A DNA stretch of 38,093 nucleotides from Actinomadura sp. KC216 (lineage in GTDB: Bacteria > Actinomycetota > Actinomycetes > Streptosporangiales > Streptosporangiaceae). The DNA is taken from positions 1 through 38,093 of the forward strand of contig NZ_SMJX01000050.1 of the NCBI RefSeq assembly GCF_004348535.1. The letters are read 5' to 3'. Below are positions 1 to 8,854 of this stretch, one piece after another. The first letter of the stretch is position 1; each line of letters begins with the position of its first letter. Both the position numbers and the translations under genes were made by a program. Below the pieces are notes generated by a model. The model did not search any database and was not told the origin of the DNA. It saw only the letters and a list, made by a program, of their open reading frames with translations.

Positions 1-66
1 GCTGCCGCCCCCGCGGCCCCTGCCGCCGCGCAGCCGGTCCCCGCGCTGGCCGCCGAGCCCGGCTGA
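1..66 (+). CDS. C-terminal end of an unknown protein (partial)
   Basis: Frame 1 is open from the window edge and gives 21 residues, almost all Ala and Pro, ending in a TGA at 64-66. An Ala/Pro-rich tail like this is common at the C terminus of actinobacterial membrane or cell-wall proteins, but nothing here identifies the family. The body of the gene lies outside the window. Because the stretch is short and GC-rich, the frame could be open by chance. Confidence 0.45.
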   Translation, partial: AAAPAAPAAAQPVPALAAEPG

Positions 67-210
67 CCTCGGGGGTCGCGCCGGTTCGCTGCGGGGGAGG
101 GGGCGGCCCTGCTACGGTCACGCGCGGTCGACCTATGATCGCCGGTTGGGACGGGGCGGCGCCGCGGGGGACGTCGGCGCGCCTCACCCGCCGAGGAGAT
201 GAGAGAGGCA

Positions 211-1845
<1,635 letters not shown>

Positions 1846-1856
1846 CGCGCAGGGGG

Positions 1857-2081
1857 CTAGCCCTGGGCCTCCATGACGGCGCGGAACTCCTCGAAGGAGA
1901 TGAACCCGTCGAGGTTGCTGTCGGCCTTCTCGAACCTGTCCTGCGTCTCGGAGCGCGTCCAGGACAGGCCGAGGTCCTCCAGGACGAGGGTGAACTCCAT
2001 CAGGTCGAGCCTCTGGTCGCCGCCGAGGTCCGCGCGCGTGAAGACGGTGTGCAGGTCGTCCCCGGCCGGTGTGGTCGTCAT
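1857..2081 (-). CDS. Small EF-hand calcium-binding protein
   Basis: A 74-residue protein made of two EF-hands and little else, with no signal peptide or membrane segment, so probably a cytosolic calcium sensor or buffer. The second loop is canonical: DSNLDGFISFEE has Asp1, Asn3, Asp5, Gly6, Ser9 and Glu12. The first, DLGGDQRLDLME, keeps Asp1, Asp5, Asp9 and Glu12 but has Gly at position 3 and Gln at the usual Gly6, so it may bind weakly. The ATG at 2081 has GAGGAG about five bases upstream. It lies 32 bases downstream of the SIS gene on the same strand, so it could be the last gene of the PTS operon or separate. Paired EF-hand proteins of this size occur in many actinomycetes; the partner is unknown. 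Confidence 0.85.
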   Translation of the reverse strand: MTTTPAGDDLHTVFTRADLGGDQRLDLMEFTLVLEDLGLSWTRSETQDRFEKADSNLDGFISFEEFRAVMEAQG

Positions 2082-2113
2082 CTCGCTCCTCGTTCCGGTC
2101 CGCCCGCCCCGCA

Positions 2114-2878
2114 TCATCCCACAGGGCGGCGGCCGGACGGCCCGTTCCCGGTCAGCTCGGGGACGCGGTGCCGGTACCGCTCCAGCAGCGCGACGTTCAG
2201 CTCGTCGCTGCCGGGGACGTTCGCGCTCGTCCAGCGGAGCAGGTCCGCGCCGCGCGCCGCCGCCAGGTCGTCCATGGCGGCCAGGACGCGCGACCACGTG
2301 TACGCGGCGAGGATCGTGGAGACCGCCGCCGTGCGCGGCGCCGCCGCCGGGTGCACGGCGTCGCCGGGCGGGACGCGGGTGTCGAGCACGATCGAGGCGT
2401 GGTCGGCCAGCGTCGTCGCCGCCCGCGCCGCCGCGCCCTCCGACGCCGGCGCCGAGGTCACCGCGATCACCGGGACGCCCCGCGCGGCGCACTCCTCGGC
2501 GATCTCGACCGGGTACGGGTTGCGGCCGCTGGTGGAGAACACCACGGCCACGTCGGGCGGGGCGGGCGCGGCCGCCTCCGCCACGGCGCGGCCGATCCCG
2601 GCCTCCCGCTCCGCGCTGGTGCTCCGCACGGCGTCGGCGAGCGGGAACACCTGCGGGTCCCACATCGGGCGGACGGCGGCGAGGCCGCCCGCCCGGTAGA
2701 ACGTCTCCAGGACCATCGCCAGCGAATGCCCGGCGCCGGCGACGTGCACGATCCCGTCCGCCTCGACCGAGTCCAGCAGCAGCCGGGCGGCTTCGCCGAT
2801 CGCCTCGCCGGAGGCGGCGTCGAGGTCGTCCAGGAGGGCTCGCACCCTGTCGGGGTGCTGCTGCCGGGTGTCAGTCAT
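2114..2878 (-). CDS. SIS-domain (phosphosugar-binding) protein, UPF0309-like
   Basis: A 254-residue protein with a single SIS fold: AGAGHS (about 47-52) forms the first phosphate-binding loop and VVFSTSGRNPYPVEIAEE (about 112-129) the second Ser/Thr-rich loop, followed by a Rossmann-like strand GVPVIAVTS. SIS domains isomerise, deaminate or bind phosphosugars, often amino sugars. The start codon overlaps the end of the EIIA gene by 8 bases, with GGAGG about nine bases upstream, which indicates translational coupling. Its place as the gene after a complete EIIABC set suggests it acts on the sugar phosphate delivered by that permease. It resembles the uncharacterised UPF0309 group rather than MurQ or GlmS. 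The exact reaction cannot be deduced. Confidence 0.88.
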   Translation of the reverse strand: MTDTRQQHPDRVRALLDDLDAASGEAIGEAARLLLDSVEADGIVHVAGAGHSLAMVLETFYRAGGLAAVRPMWDPQVFPLADAVRSTSAEREAGIGRAVAEAAAPAPPDVAVVFSTSGRNPYPVEIAEECAARGVPVIAVTSAPASEGAAARAATTLADHASIVLDTRVPPGDAVHPAAAPRTAAVSTILAAYTWSRVLAAMDDLAAARGADLLRWTSANVPGSDELNVALLERYRHRVPELTGNGPSGRRPVG

Positions 2879-3308
2879 CGGGAAGGGCCTCCTTGAGGGT
2901 GCGGGTCAGGTCGTCTCGCCCGGACGCGGCGCGGAGCCGGTCGGCCAGCCCGCCGGACAGGGCGCGGGCCAGGCCGGACAGCGTCCCGACGTGCGCGTCG
3001 GGGTCGGGCGTGCAGAACGCGAGGAGCAGGTCGACCGGGTCGTTGTCGGGGTGGCCGAACTCCACGGGCGCCGCCAGCCGGGTCACGCCGACGCCGACCG
3101 CCAGCCCGCCCTCCTCCGGGCGGGCGTGGACGAGCGCGAGCCCCTTCGTCAGCACGATGTACGGGCCGTTCTCCTCGACCACCCGGACGCACGCGTCCGG
3201 GTACCCGTCCCCGGCCGCGCCCGCGTCGACCAGCGCTGAGGCCGCCTTCCGGACGGCCTCTCGCCAGTCGCCTGCCGTGACCTCGTCGGTTGCGGTGACG
3301 ATCGTCAT
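2871..3308 (-). CDS. PTS EIIA component, ascorbate/mannitol type (UlaC-like)
   Basis: Cytosolic phosphocarrier that takes phosphate from HPr and passes it to EIIB. The 145-residue product is a complete EIIA-2 domain; the phosphorylated His is His61 in LVHARPEEGG, the same HARP motif as in UlaC. The ATG overlaps the EIIB stop (ATGA), and its own stop overlaps the SIS start, so the three genes are tightly coupled. No EI or HPr gene is present in the window, so general PTS proteins must be encoded elsewhere. Family assignment is firm; the sugar is unknown. Confidence 0.92.
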   Translation of the reverse strand: MTIVTATDEVTAGDWREAVRKAASALVDAGAAGDGYPDACVRVVEENGPYIVLTKGLALVHARPEEGGLAVGVGVTRLAAPVEFGHPDNDPVDLLLAFCTPDPDAHVGTLSGLARALSGGLADRLRAASGRDDLTRTLKEALPDD

Positions 3309-3607
3309 GAGAGCCAGCCCTGTGCGGTCAGGTGCTCGCGGAGCTGCTCCTCCAGGCCCTCCTTGTCGAGGAAGTCGCTGATCGTGATGACGATGGGCGC
3401 GAGATCGGCGATCTCGCTGGTGTGCATGCCCTGGCCGATCACCACGTCGGGCGACATCCCGCGCGCCGTGGACACGTCGGTGTTCTCCACCCTCGCGTCC
3501 ACGCCGAGCGAGCGGAGCGCGTCCTCGGCGGTCATCTTGAGCATCAGGCTGGAGCCCATGCCGACGCCGCAGACCGCGAGGATCTCCAGTTGACGGTCGA
3601 GTGCCAT
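3305..3607 (-). CDS. PTS EIIB component, lactose/ascorbate type (UlaB-like)
   Basis: A 100-residue EIIB domain. Cys13 in AVCGVGMGSSLMLKM is the residue that receives phosphate from EIIA and donates it to the sugar during transport; the Gly/Ser-rich P-loop-like segment after it is typical of ascorbate-type EIIB. The ATG has AGAAGG about seven bases upstream. The gene follows EIIC by 28 bases and overlaps EIIA by four bases (ATGA), as expected for one polycistronic message. Separate A, B and C polypeptides is the arrangement seen for UlaABC. Confidence 0.92.
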   Translation of the reverse strand: MALDRQLEILAVCGVGMGSSLMLKMTAEDALRSLGVDARVENTDVSTARGMSPDVVIGQGMHTSEIADLAPIVITISDFLDKEGLEEQLREHLTAQGWLS

Positions 3608-3635
3608 GTCGGTCCTTCTCCCCTTCGGATGGTGG

Positions 3636-5066
3636 TCAGGCCCTCGCGGGGGCCTTGTCGTCGGGCGACGCGCCGTCCGCCCCGTCGCGGCGCTTCTCGG
3701 CGCGGCCGAGGACGAGCAGCGTCGCGACCGTCGCGGCGAGCGCGACGGCGGGCACGGCCCAGACCGAGGCGTCGCCGACGACCGGGTCGAGCGCCTTCAG
3801 CAGCCACGCGATCGCGTACCAGTCCGGGTCGGCGAGGGTGGCGAGCTCCGGCGCGGTCTTCTCGAACAGGTCCCAGGTGACGGCCTGACCGATCGCGAGG
3901 ATCAGCCCGGTGATCACGCCGCCGAGCACGGCGCCGCGCCAGCCCGCGACCACGTTGCCGAACAGCCCGGCCGCGCCGCCCACGAAGAACAGCATGATCA
4001 TCGGCGGGGCGAGGGTGAACCAGCCGGCCCCGGCGAACACGCCCAGGCAGATCAGGAACACGCCGGTGGACGCCACGAACCCGACCATGACGGCGGTCGG
4101 CGCGACGGGGAACACGGTCGGCGCGTCCAGCGCGGGACGGGTCCCCGGGATGACCTTGTCGCTGAACCCCTTGAACGCCGGGACGATCTCGCCGAGGAAC
4201 ATCCGCACGCCGAACAGCAGGATCGCGATGCCGCCCGCGAACCGCAGGCCGACCAGCAGCGCCCACACCCATGGGGACAGTTTGGGGTCCAGCTCGGTCG
4301 CGGCCTTCTGCACCACGCCGTCGTCGGCGAGCGCGACCCCGACCAGCATGATCACGGAGATGATCAGCGCGGTGCTGACGTTGACGTCCTTGAAGAACGA
4401 CAGCTGGCGGGGCAGCTTCAGCTTCTCGGTGTCGTGCTTCTCACGGGTGCCGAGCGGGCGCGCGGCGTACCCGGTGATCAGGCAGGCGAGCGAGCTGGTG
4501 TGCGCGAAGCCGAACCGGTCGTCCGGCATGACGCGGCGCATCAGCGGCCGCATCCACAGCGGCTGGACGGTCCAGTACGCGGCGACGAACCCGGCCCCGC
4601 ACAGCACCAGCGTGAGCTGGTCGGCGCCCGGCGCGATCGTCACCAGCGACGCGACCGTCACCGTGCTGACCCAGAACATCAGGTGCCCGGTCAGGTACAG
4701 GTAGCGGGCCGCCGGGAACAGCCGCACGATCAGCACGTGGACGAGGAACGCGACGGTGATGACCAGCGCGATCGTCCCGCCCTGGTCGCCGAGGAAGCCG
4801 GCCAGCGTCTTGTCGGCCTTCGGCGGCGTGGTGCCCATCGCGCTGGCGAGGACGTTCTGGAAGCTGGTCAGCCCGCCGGTGAACACCTCGACGCCGATGA
4901 ACAGGATGACCACGCCGATCGTGGCGCGCAGCGCGCCGGCGAAGACGTCCTCGAACCGTTTGCGCTGCAGGATCAGCCCGATCAGGGTGATGAGCCCGAT
5001 CAGGATGGGCACCTGGCCGAACACGTTGTCGGCGAGGAAGGTGAGGATGTCCTTGATGACGTCCAT
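3636..5066 (-). CDS. PTS EIIC permease, ascorbate family (UlaA/SgaT-like)
   Basis: Integral membrane channel of the PTS: moves the sugar across the membrane while EIIB phosphorylates it. The 476-residue sequence is strongly hydrophobic, with about eleven membrane segments beginning at residue 18 (VPILIGLITLIGLIL) and ending near 455, then a charged cytosolic tail. Conserved UlaA features include the N-terminal QRKRFEDVFAGALRATIGV and FTGGLTSFQ. Length is normal (E. coli UlaA is about 465). The start is the ATG at 5066, with GAGG about ten bases upstream. The 140 bases between it and the regulator gene contain a degenerate tandem repeat. The family is named for L-ascorbate but includes members with other or unknown substrates. 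Confidence 0.93.
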   Translation of the reverse strand: MDVIKDILTFLADNVFGQVPILIGLITLIGLILQRKRFEDVFAGALRATIGVVILFIGVEVFTGGLTSFQNVLASAMGTTPPKADKTLAGFLGDQGGTIALVITVAFLVHVLIVRLFPAARYLYLTGHLMFWVSTVTVASLVTIAPGADQLTLVLCGAGFVAAYWTVQPLWMRPLMRRVMPDDRFGFAHTSSLACLITGYAARPLGTREKHDTEKLKLPRQLSFFKDVNVSTALIISVIMLVGVALADDGVVQKAATELDPKLSPWVWALLVGLRFAGGIAILLFGVRMFLGEIVPAFKGFSDKVIPGTRPALDAPTVFPVAPTAVMVGFVASTGVFLICLGVFAGAGWFTLAPPMIMLFFVGGAAGLFGNVVAGWRGAVLGGVITGLILAIGQAVTWDLFEKTAPELATLADPDWYAIAWLLKALDPVVGDASVWAVPAVALAATVATLLVLGRAEKRRDGADGASPDDKAPARA

Positions 5067-5160
5067 GGTGAAGTCGCCTCACTTCTCGGGGGTGGGGTGG
5101 TGCGCTGTCGCCCCCGTCAGCGCGGTTGGACCGCCGCCGGCCCGGAACGGCGGGACCGGC

Positions 5161-5223
5161 GGATCGAGTGGATCGGCGGATCCGGTGGTTCGGTGGATCC
5201 AGTGGTTCAGTGGTTCGGTGGTC
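5161..5223. repeat. Degenerate 8-9 bp tandem repeat (GGWTCSGT units)
   Basis: Reading the plus strand, about seven consecutive units of the form GGATCGAGT, GGATCGGC, GGATCCGGT, GGTTCGGT, GGATCCAGT, GGTTCAGT and GGTTCGGT run without interruption. The stop codon of the GntR gene lies inside it (plus strand 5207-5209), so the repeat covers the last codons of the regulator and part of the spacer before the EIIC gene. Two units contain the palindrome GGATCC. It looks like a minisatellite prone to slippage; no function can be read from it. Confidence 0.8.
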
Positions 5224-5938
5224 TCAGGTCGAGCTCCAGGCGGTACCGGTCGCCGCGGTAGACGGACCGGACGTACTCGAGCGGCCGCCCGTCCTGGTCC
5301 TTGGTGATGCGCTCGAACAGGAACGCCGGCGTGTGCACCGGGACGCCCAGCTCGGCGGCCTCCTCGGCGGTGGTGACGGTCGGCTCGATCGTCTCGGTGC
5401 CCGAGGCGATCACGATCCCGCCGGCGCGCAGCAGGTCGTAGAACGACCGCCCCTCCAGGTCCTGCCGGCGCAGGCCGGGCATCAGCGACCGCGGCAGGTA
5501 CAGCGTCTCGATGGCCATCGTGGCGCCGTCGGCCAGCCGCAGCCGCCGAATGGTAAATACCTCTTCGATGGGTGACAGGGCCAGCCGCCTGCCGATCCGC
5601 GCCCCCGCGGCTTCCGTGCGGAACGACAGGACCCGGCCGCCGGGCTTCATCCCGCGCCTGATCATGTCCTCGGTGAACGACGTCATGGTCAGCGAGACCG
5701 CGATCCGGGGTTCGGCCACGTAGGTGCCGCTCCCGTGCCGCCGGTCGAGCAGGCCCTCGGCGACGAGGTCGTCGATGGCCTGCCGCAGTGTGGGCCGCGA
5801 CACGCCGAGTTCGGCGGCCAGCCGGCGCTCGGACGGCAGGGCGTCCCCGACGTCCAGGCCGTCCAGCATCGCGAGCAGCTCGCGGCGCACGGCCTGCCGT
5901 TTCGTGCTCCCGGACCGGGACTCGCCGGTGGATGTCAC
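5207..5938 (-). CDS. GntR-family transcriptional regulator, HutC/DasR-like
   Basis: A 243-residue regulator: winged helix-turn-helix in the N-terminal third (PSERRLAAELGVSRPTLRQA) and a C-terminal UTRA effector domain (about 85-235) ending in PLEYVRSVYRGDRYRLEL. The segments TSFTEDM, ATMAIETLYLP and EYVRSVYRGDRY closely match my memory of DasR and related GlcNAc regulators, which respond to amino-sugar phosphates. A GTG at 5947 abuts GGGAGG with no spacing, whereas the GTG at 5938 has it eight bases upstream, so 5938 is chosen. It is the first gene of the row leading to the PTS genes and has a DasR-type operator over its promoter, so autoregulation and control of the PTS operon are likely. 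The effector is an inference. Confidence 0.93.
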   Translation of the reverse strand: MTSTGESRSGSTKRQAVRRELLAMLDGLDVGDALPSERRLAAELGVSRPTLRQAIDDLVAEGLLDRRHGSGTYVAEPRIAVSLTMTSFTEDMIRRGMKPGGRVLSFRTEAAGARIGRRLALSPIEEVFTIRRLRLADGATMAIETLYLPRSLMPGLRRQDLEGRSFYDLLRAGGIVIASGTETIEPTVTTAEEAAELGVPVHTPAFLFERITKDQDGRPLEYVRSVYRGDRYRLELDLRPPNH

Positions 5939-5976
5939 GCCGCTCACCTCCCTCGATGCCGTTCCTGTCGTGGCAC

Positions 5977-6005
5977 ACGGTATGTCCCGAAATGCTACTG
6001 GTCAA
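5977..6005 (-). promoter_or_regulatory. Predicted promoter of the GntR gene
   Basis: On the minus strand, TTGACC (plus 6000-6005) and TACCGT (plus 5977-5982) are separated by exactly 17 bases, a good match to the housekeeping sigma-factor pattern of actinomycetes. Transcription would begin near 5970, about 30 bases before the GTG at 5938. Confidence 0.6.
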
Positions 6006-6012
6006 TACCAAT
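5997..6012. promoter_or_regulatory. DasR-type (dre-like) operator
   Basis: ACTGGTCAATACCAAT contains TGGT and ACCA arms as an inverted repeat and matches 10 of 12 core positions of the known DasR site TGGTCTAGACCA. It overlaps the predicted -35 box of the GntR gene, where bound repressor would block polymerase, and lies about 53 bases before the start of the divergent secreted-protein gene, so it may control both directions. Confidence 0.7.
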
Positions 6013-6064
6013 CTGGCGATGTTTGCCATGGTCGTGCCGCGGGATGGCGTCCTACCGTCGCGGG

Positions 6065-7420
6065 ATGAGGAATCTCGCACGCGGAGCCCTGGCGCTCACG
6101 CTCCCGCTGGTCCTGCCCGCGGCCCTCTGCGCGGCCCCCGCCCACGCGGCCCCGTCCGGCGCGGCCCCGTCCGGCGCGGCCCCGCCGTCCGCCCGCGACG
6201 GGTGGCGGCTGGTGGCGGACGAGCCGTTCAACCGGCGCCTGGACGACCGGAGGGCACCCTGGAAACCGGACGGCGACGGCCCGTCGAGCCCCTACAACGT
6301 CGACATGTACGACAACGACGGCGCCTACTTCGACACCGTGGGCGGCCCCGCGTTCCGTGCCCAGCTCGCGAAGATGAAGACCTACCGCAAGTCGTTCGCG
6401 TTCGGGAAGCGCGGCTGGCTCACCGCCGAGCTCGCCGCACGCGACAACGACGGCGACGGCCGCCCGGACGCGCCGCCGACGCTCACCTCCCGCGGCGGCG
6501 TCGCGCACCTGGACGAGCCGAGCCACCAGGCGGGCGTCGTCATCCGCTCCACCCGCGACCTGCCCGCCGAGTACCGGGTCGAGATGACGCTGCGCGGCCT
6601 CGACTTCGGCGGGCAGCGCGGCGGCTCGTGGGACTACCCGGACGGCCGGATCAACGGCTACTCCCCGGACGGCTGCAAGACCAACTTCCCCTGGGCGTCC
6701 GGCGGGGACTTCGCCAGGCCGGAGTGCGAGTGGGCGGACGTCCGCACCGACTCCAACGGCTTCTACTACATGTCGATCATGGACTACCGGCAGGTGGCGC
6801 CGCACAACAATGTGTTCATTCACGGCCACCGCAAGGTCGCCATGGACGGCTACAACCGCTACAAGTACACCGGTTCCGGCCTGCTGTACTGCAACCCCGT
6901 CACCAAGCAGTACGAGCCGTACTCCGCCGGGACCGGCAACGGCGTCAACGCGCTGTTCATGACCGACGACCGCCGCTACGCGGCGATGCCGGGCACCGAG
7001 TACCTGATGCAGAGCGAATGCGGGTTCAGGAAGGGCGGCGCGATCGTCTCCGCCGCCGACCTGAGGCCCGAGCTGCTGCCGGAGCGGCCCTACACGTTCG
7101 CGATCGAGCGGCGCGCCGGCGCCTATACGATGGAGATGTCCGGGGTGTTCGCACATGTGGGTCGTGCGACGTTCCGGTACACGCGTTCGTTCGTCCAGGA
7201 CGGCGAGCCCATCTGGCACTACAACCAGCGGCCCGGGGAGTACGACGGCCGGTTCAACGCCCACTGGACGTGGAAGGGCCCGGGCGGCGAGCTCACCGAC
7301 CGCGACACCTGGCCCGCCGGGTCCGCCTACCCGGACCGGTTCATGATCGGCGACCCGCACATGAATTTCTACGAGGGGACGGCGAAGGTGGACGATATTC
7401 GCCTGTACGTCCCGGAGTGA
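6065..7420 (+). CDS. Secreted protein, probable concanavalin-A-like fold, function unknown
   Basis: A 451-residue protein with a clear Sec signal peptide (MRNLARGALALTLPLVLPAA, cleavage likely after AHA near residue 29), then a short Ala-Pro-Ser-Gly linker encoded by an imperfect 15-bp tandem repeat (6146-6190). The mature part is rich in Tyr, Trp, Asp and Gly and ends in VDDIRLYVPE, an ending often seen in jelly-roll (laminarinase/lectin-like) domains. I do not see the ExDxxE catalytic motif of GH16 enzymes, so enzymatic activity is not claimed. It diverges from the GntR gene across the DasR-like operator, consistent with an extracellular role in carbohydrate capture. Alternatives are a glycan-binding protein or an undescribed hydrolase. 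Confidence 0.8.
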   Translation: MRNLARGALALTLPLVLPAALCAAPAHAAPSGAAPSGAAPPSARDGWRLVADEPFNRRLDDRRAPWKPDGDGPSSPYNVDMYDNDGAYFDTVGGPAFRAQLAKMKTYRKSFAFGKRGWLTAELAARDNDGDGRPDAPPTLTSRGGVAHLDEPSHQAGVVIRSTRDLPAEYRVEMTLRGLDFGGQRGGSWDYPDGRINGYSPDGCKTNFPWASGGDFARPECEWADVRTDSNGFYYMSIMDYRQVAPHNNVFIHGHRKVAMDGYNRYKYTGSGLLYCNPVTKQYEPYSAGTGNGVNALFMTDDRRYAAMPGTEYLMQSECGFRKGGAIVSAADLRPELLPERPYTFAIERRAGAYTMEMSGVFAHVGRATFRYTRSFVQDGEPIWHYNQRPGEYDGRFNAHWTWKGPGGELTDRDTWPAGSAYPDRFMIGDPHMNFYEGTAKVDDIRLYVPE

Positions 7421-7477
7421 TTGTCGGTGGCGTCGGCTAGGTTCCGTGGGAACGCGCCAAGCGAACGGGGGTCCGTG

Positions 7478-7495
7478 ATGCGGCAGACGACGTGA
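7478..7495 (+). other. Possible five-codon leader ORF before the sugar-kinase gene
   Basis: An ATG at 7478 with a G-rich stretch (GGGGG) about seven bases upstream encodes only five residues (MRQTT) and stops at TGA 7493-7495, which overlaps the GTG start of the kinase gene (GTGA). It could couple translation of the kinase by reinitiation. Such a short ORF can easily arise by chance; a sequencing frameshift joining it to the kinase is the other reading. Confidence 0.25.
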
Positions 7496-8655
7496 TTCCG
7501 CGCACGACCGTGCCGGGAGTGCCCGGCATACCAGGCCTGCCGGGCGTGCCGCCCGAGCCGTCCCTCGCCGACCCCTGCGCCGAGCGGGAGCCGGCGGGGG
7601 AGCGGCTGCACGGCGGCGGGCCCGACGCGTCCCCGGCGCTGGACGTGTTCCTGTCCGGCCGGGTCTTCATGGACATGATCTTCACCGGGCTGCCGGGGCT
7701 GCCGCCGCCCGGCACCGAGATCGTCACCGACGGGCTCGGCTCCGCGCCCGGCGGCGTCGCCAACATCGCCATCGCGATGAGCCGGCTCGGCCTGCGCGTC
7801 GGGCTGGCCGCCGAGTTCGGCGACGACATGTTCGGCGCCTACCTGTGGCGGACGCTCGCCGAGCAGGAGGGCGTCGACCTCGGCCTGTCGCGGCGGGTGC
7901 CGGGCTGGTCGTCGCCGGTCACGGTGTCGATGGCCTACGACTCCGACCGCAGCATGGTGACCTACTCGCGGCCCGTCCCGGCCCCGCCCGGCGGCCCGCC
8001 GGAGGTGCCGCCGCCGCCCGCGCGGGCGTGCTTCGTCGACGTCGACCAGCCGCTGCCGCCGTGGGCCGCCGCGATGCGCGAGCGCGGCACGCTCGTCTTC
8101 GGCGACCTCGGCTGGGACCAGACCGGCGCCTGGTCCGCCGAGGTCCTCGACCGCCTCGACCACGTGGACGTGTTCCTCCCGAACGCCGCCGAGGCCATGG
8201 CCTACACCCGCACGGACACCCCCGCCGACGCCGCCGAGGCCCTCGCCGGGCGCGTCCGGGTCGTCGTCGTCAAGCGCGGCGGCGACGGCGCCATCGCCGT
8301 CGACTCGGCGACGGGCGAGCGGGCCGAGGTCAGCGCCCTGCCGGTCGAGGCGCTCGACCCGACCGGCGCGGGCGACGTGTTCGCCGCCGGGTTCGTGTTC
8401 GCCACCCTCGCCGGGCTCTCGCTCGCCGAGCGGCTCCGGTTCGCCAACCTGTGCGCCGGGCTGTCGGTGCGGCACCGCAGCGGCTCGCTCGGCTCGCCCT
8501 GCTGGGGCGAGATCGCCGCGTTCGGCGAGTCCGGCGACGTCCCCGACACCGTCCTCGCCGACTACGCGTTCGTGATCCCGTTCATCCCGGCCGCCGCCGA
8601 CGAGACCGTAGAGACGGTGGTCCGCGCCGAACCCACCCTCCGCAAGGAGCGATAG
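7492..8655 (+). CDS. PfkB-family carbohydrate kinase
   Basis: Phosphorylates a sugar or nucleoside with ATP; substrate unknown. The ribokinase-type fold starts near residue 50 (LDVFLSGRVFMDMIF), with the substrate-binding GGVANIAIAMSRLG (about 86-99) and the C-terminal signature DPTGAGDVFAAGF whose Asp295 is the catalytic base. Odd feature: the first ~50 residues precede the usual family start and contain a collagen-like PGV-PGI-PGL-PGV run. The GTG at 7492 is the only upstream in-frame start I can find, but translation could begin later, giving a normal-length enzyme. It follows the secreted protein gene by 71 bases on the same strand, so the kinase may process the same carbohydrate. Confidence 0.9.
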   Translation: MIPRTTVPGVPGIPGLPGVPPEPSLADPCAEREPAGERLHGGGPDASPALDVFLSGRVFMDMIFTGLPGLPPPGTEIVTDGLGSAPGGVANIAIAMSRLGLRVGLAAEFGDDMFGAYLWRTLAEQEGVDLGLSRRVPGWSSPVTVSMAYDSDRSMVTYSRPVPAPPGGPPEVPPPPARACFVDVDQPLPPWAAAMRERGTLVFGDLGWDQTGAWSAEVLDRLDHVDVFLPNAAEAMAYTRTDTPADAAEALAGRVRVVVVKRGGDGAIAVDSATGERAEVSALPVEALDPTGAGDVFAAGFVFATLAGLSLAERLRFANLCAGLSVRHRSGSLGSPCWGEIAAFGESGDVPDTVLADYAFVIPFIPAAADETVETVVRAEPTLRKER

Positions 8656-8705
8656 AGGTACTGGCGTCTTACGGGGACCCCAGCCGGTGTCACGGGCAGG
8701 CGCGT

Positions 8706-8733
8706 GGAGCGAGCTCTGCGAGCGCAGCGCGCA
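8706..8733. repeat. GC-rich imperfect hairpin after the kinase gene
   Basis: The stretch contains GAGCGAGCTCTGCGAGCGCAGCGCGC, readable as CTGC/GCAG arms flanked by further GC pairing. It lies 50-80 bases past the kinase stop and may act as its transcription terminator or be a dispersed palindromic unit. The remaining spacer (8656-8833) holds no convincing ORF. Confidence 0.35.
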
Positions 8734-8833
8734 TGCCCGCCGAGCCGGGCGACCGGAACGCCACGCGGAAACCCGCACGGTCTCAACAAACCCGCACCGT
8801 GGCGTGAGGATCGACCGGCTCGTGACGGGGGTT

Positions 8834-8853
8834 CCAGGGGGTCGCCCCCCTGG
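8834..8853 (-). terminator. Hairpin terminator of the AraC gene
   Basis: CCAGGGGG and CCCCCTGG flank a four-base loop immediately beyond the AraC-type stop codon (plus 8855-8857). The same GGGGGTCGCCC core recurs twice near 35770 and 35850, so this may be a member of a dispersed palindromic family rather than a dedicated terminator. No T-run follows, as is usual in high-GC actinomycetes. Confidence 0.55.
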
Positions 8854-8854
8854 G

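Noticed and set aside
5161..5223. Possible CRISPR array
   Set aside because: Units are only 8-9 bp, contiguous and degenerate, with no spacers and no cas genes in the window.
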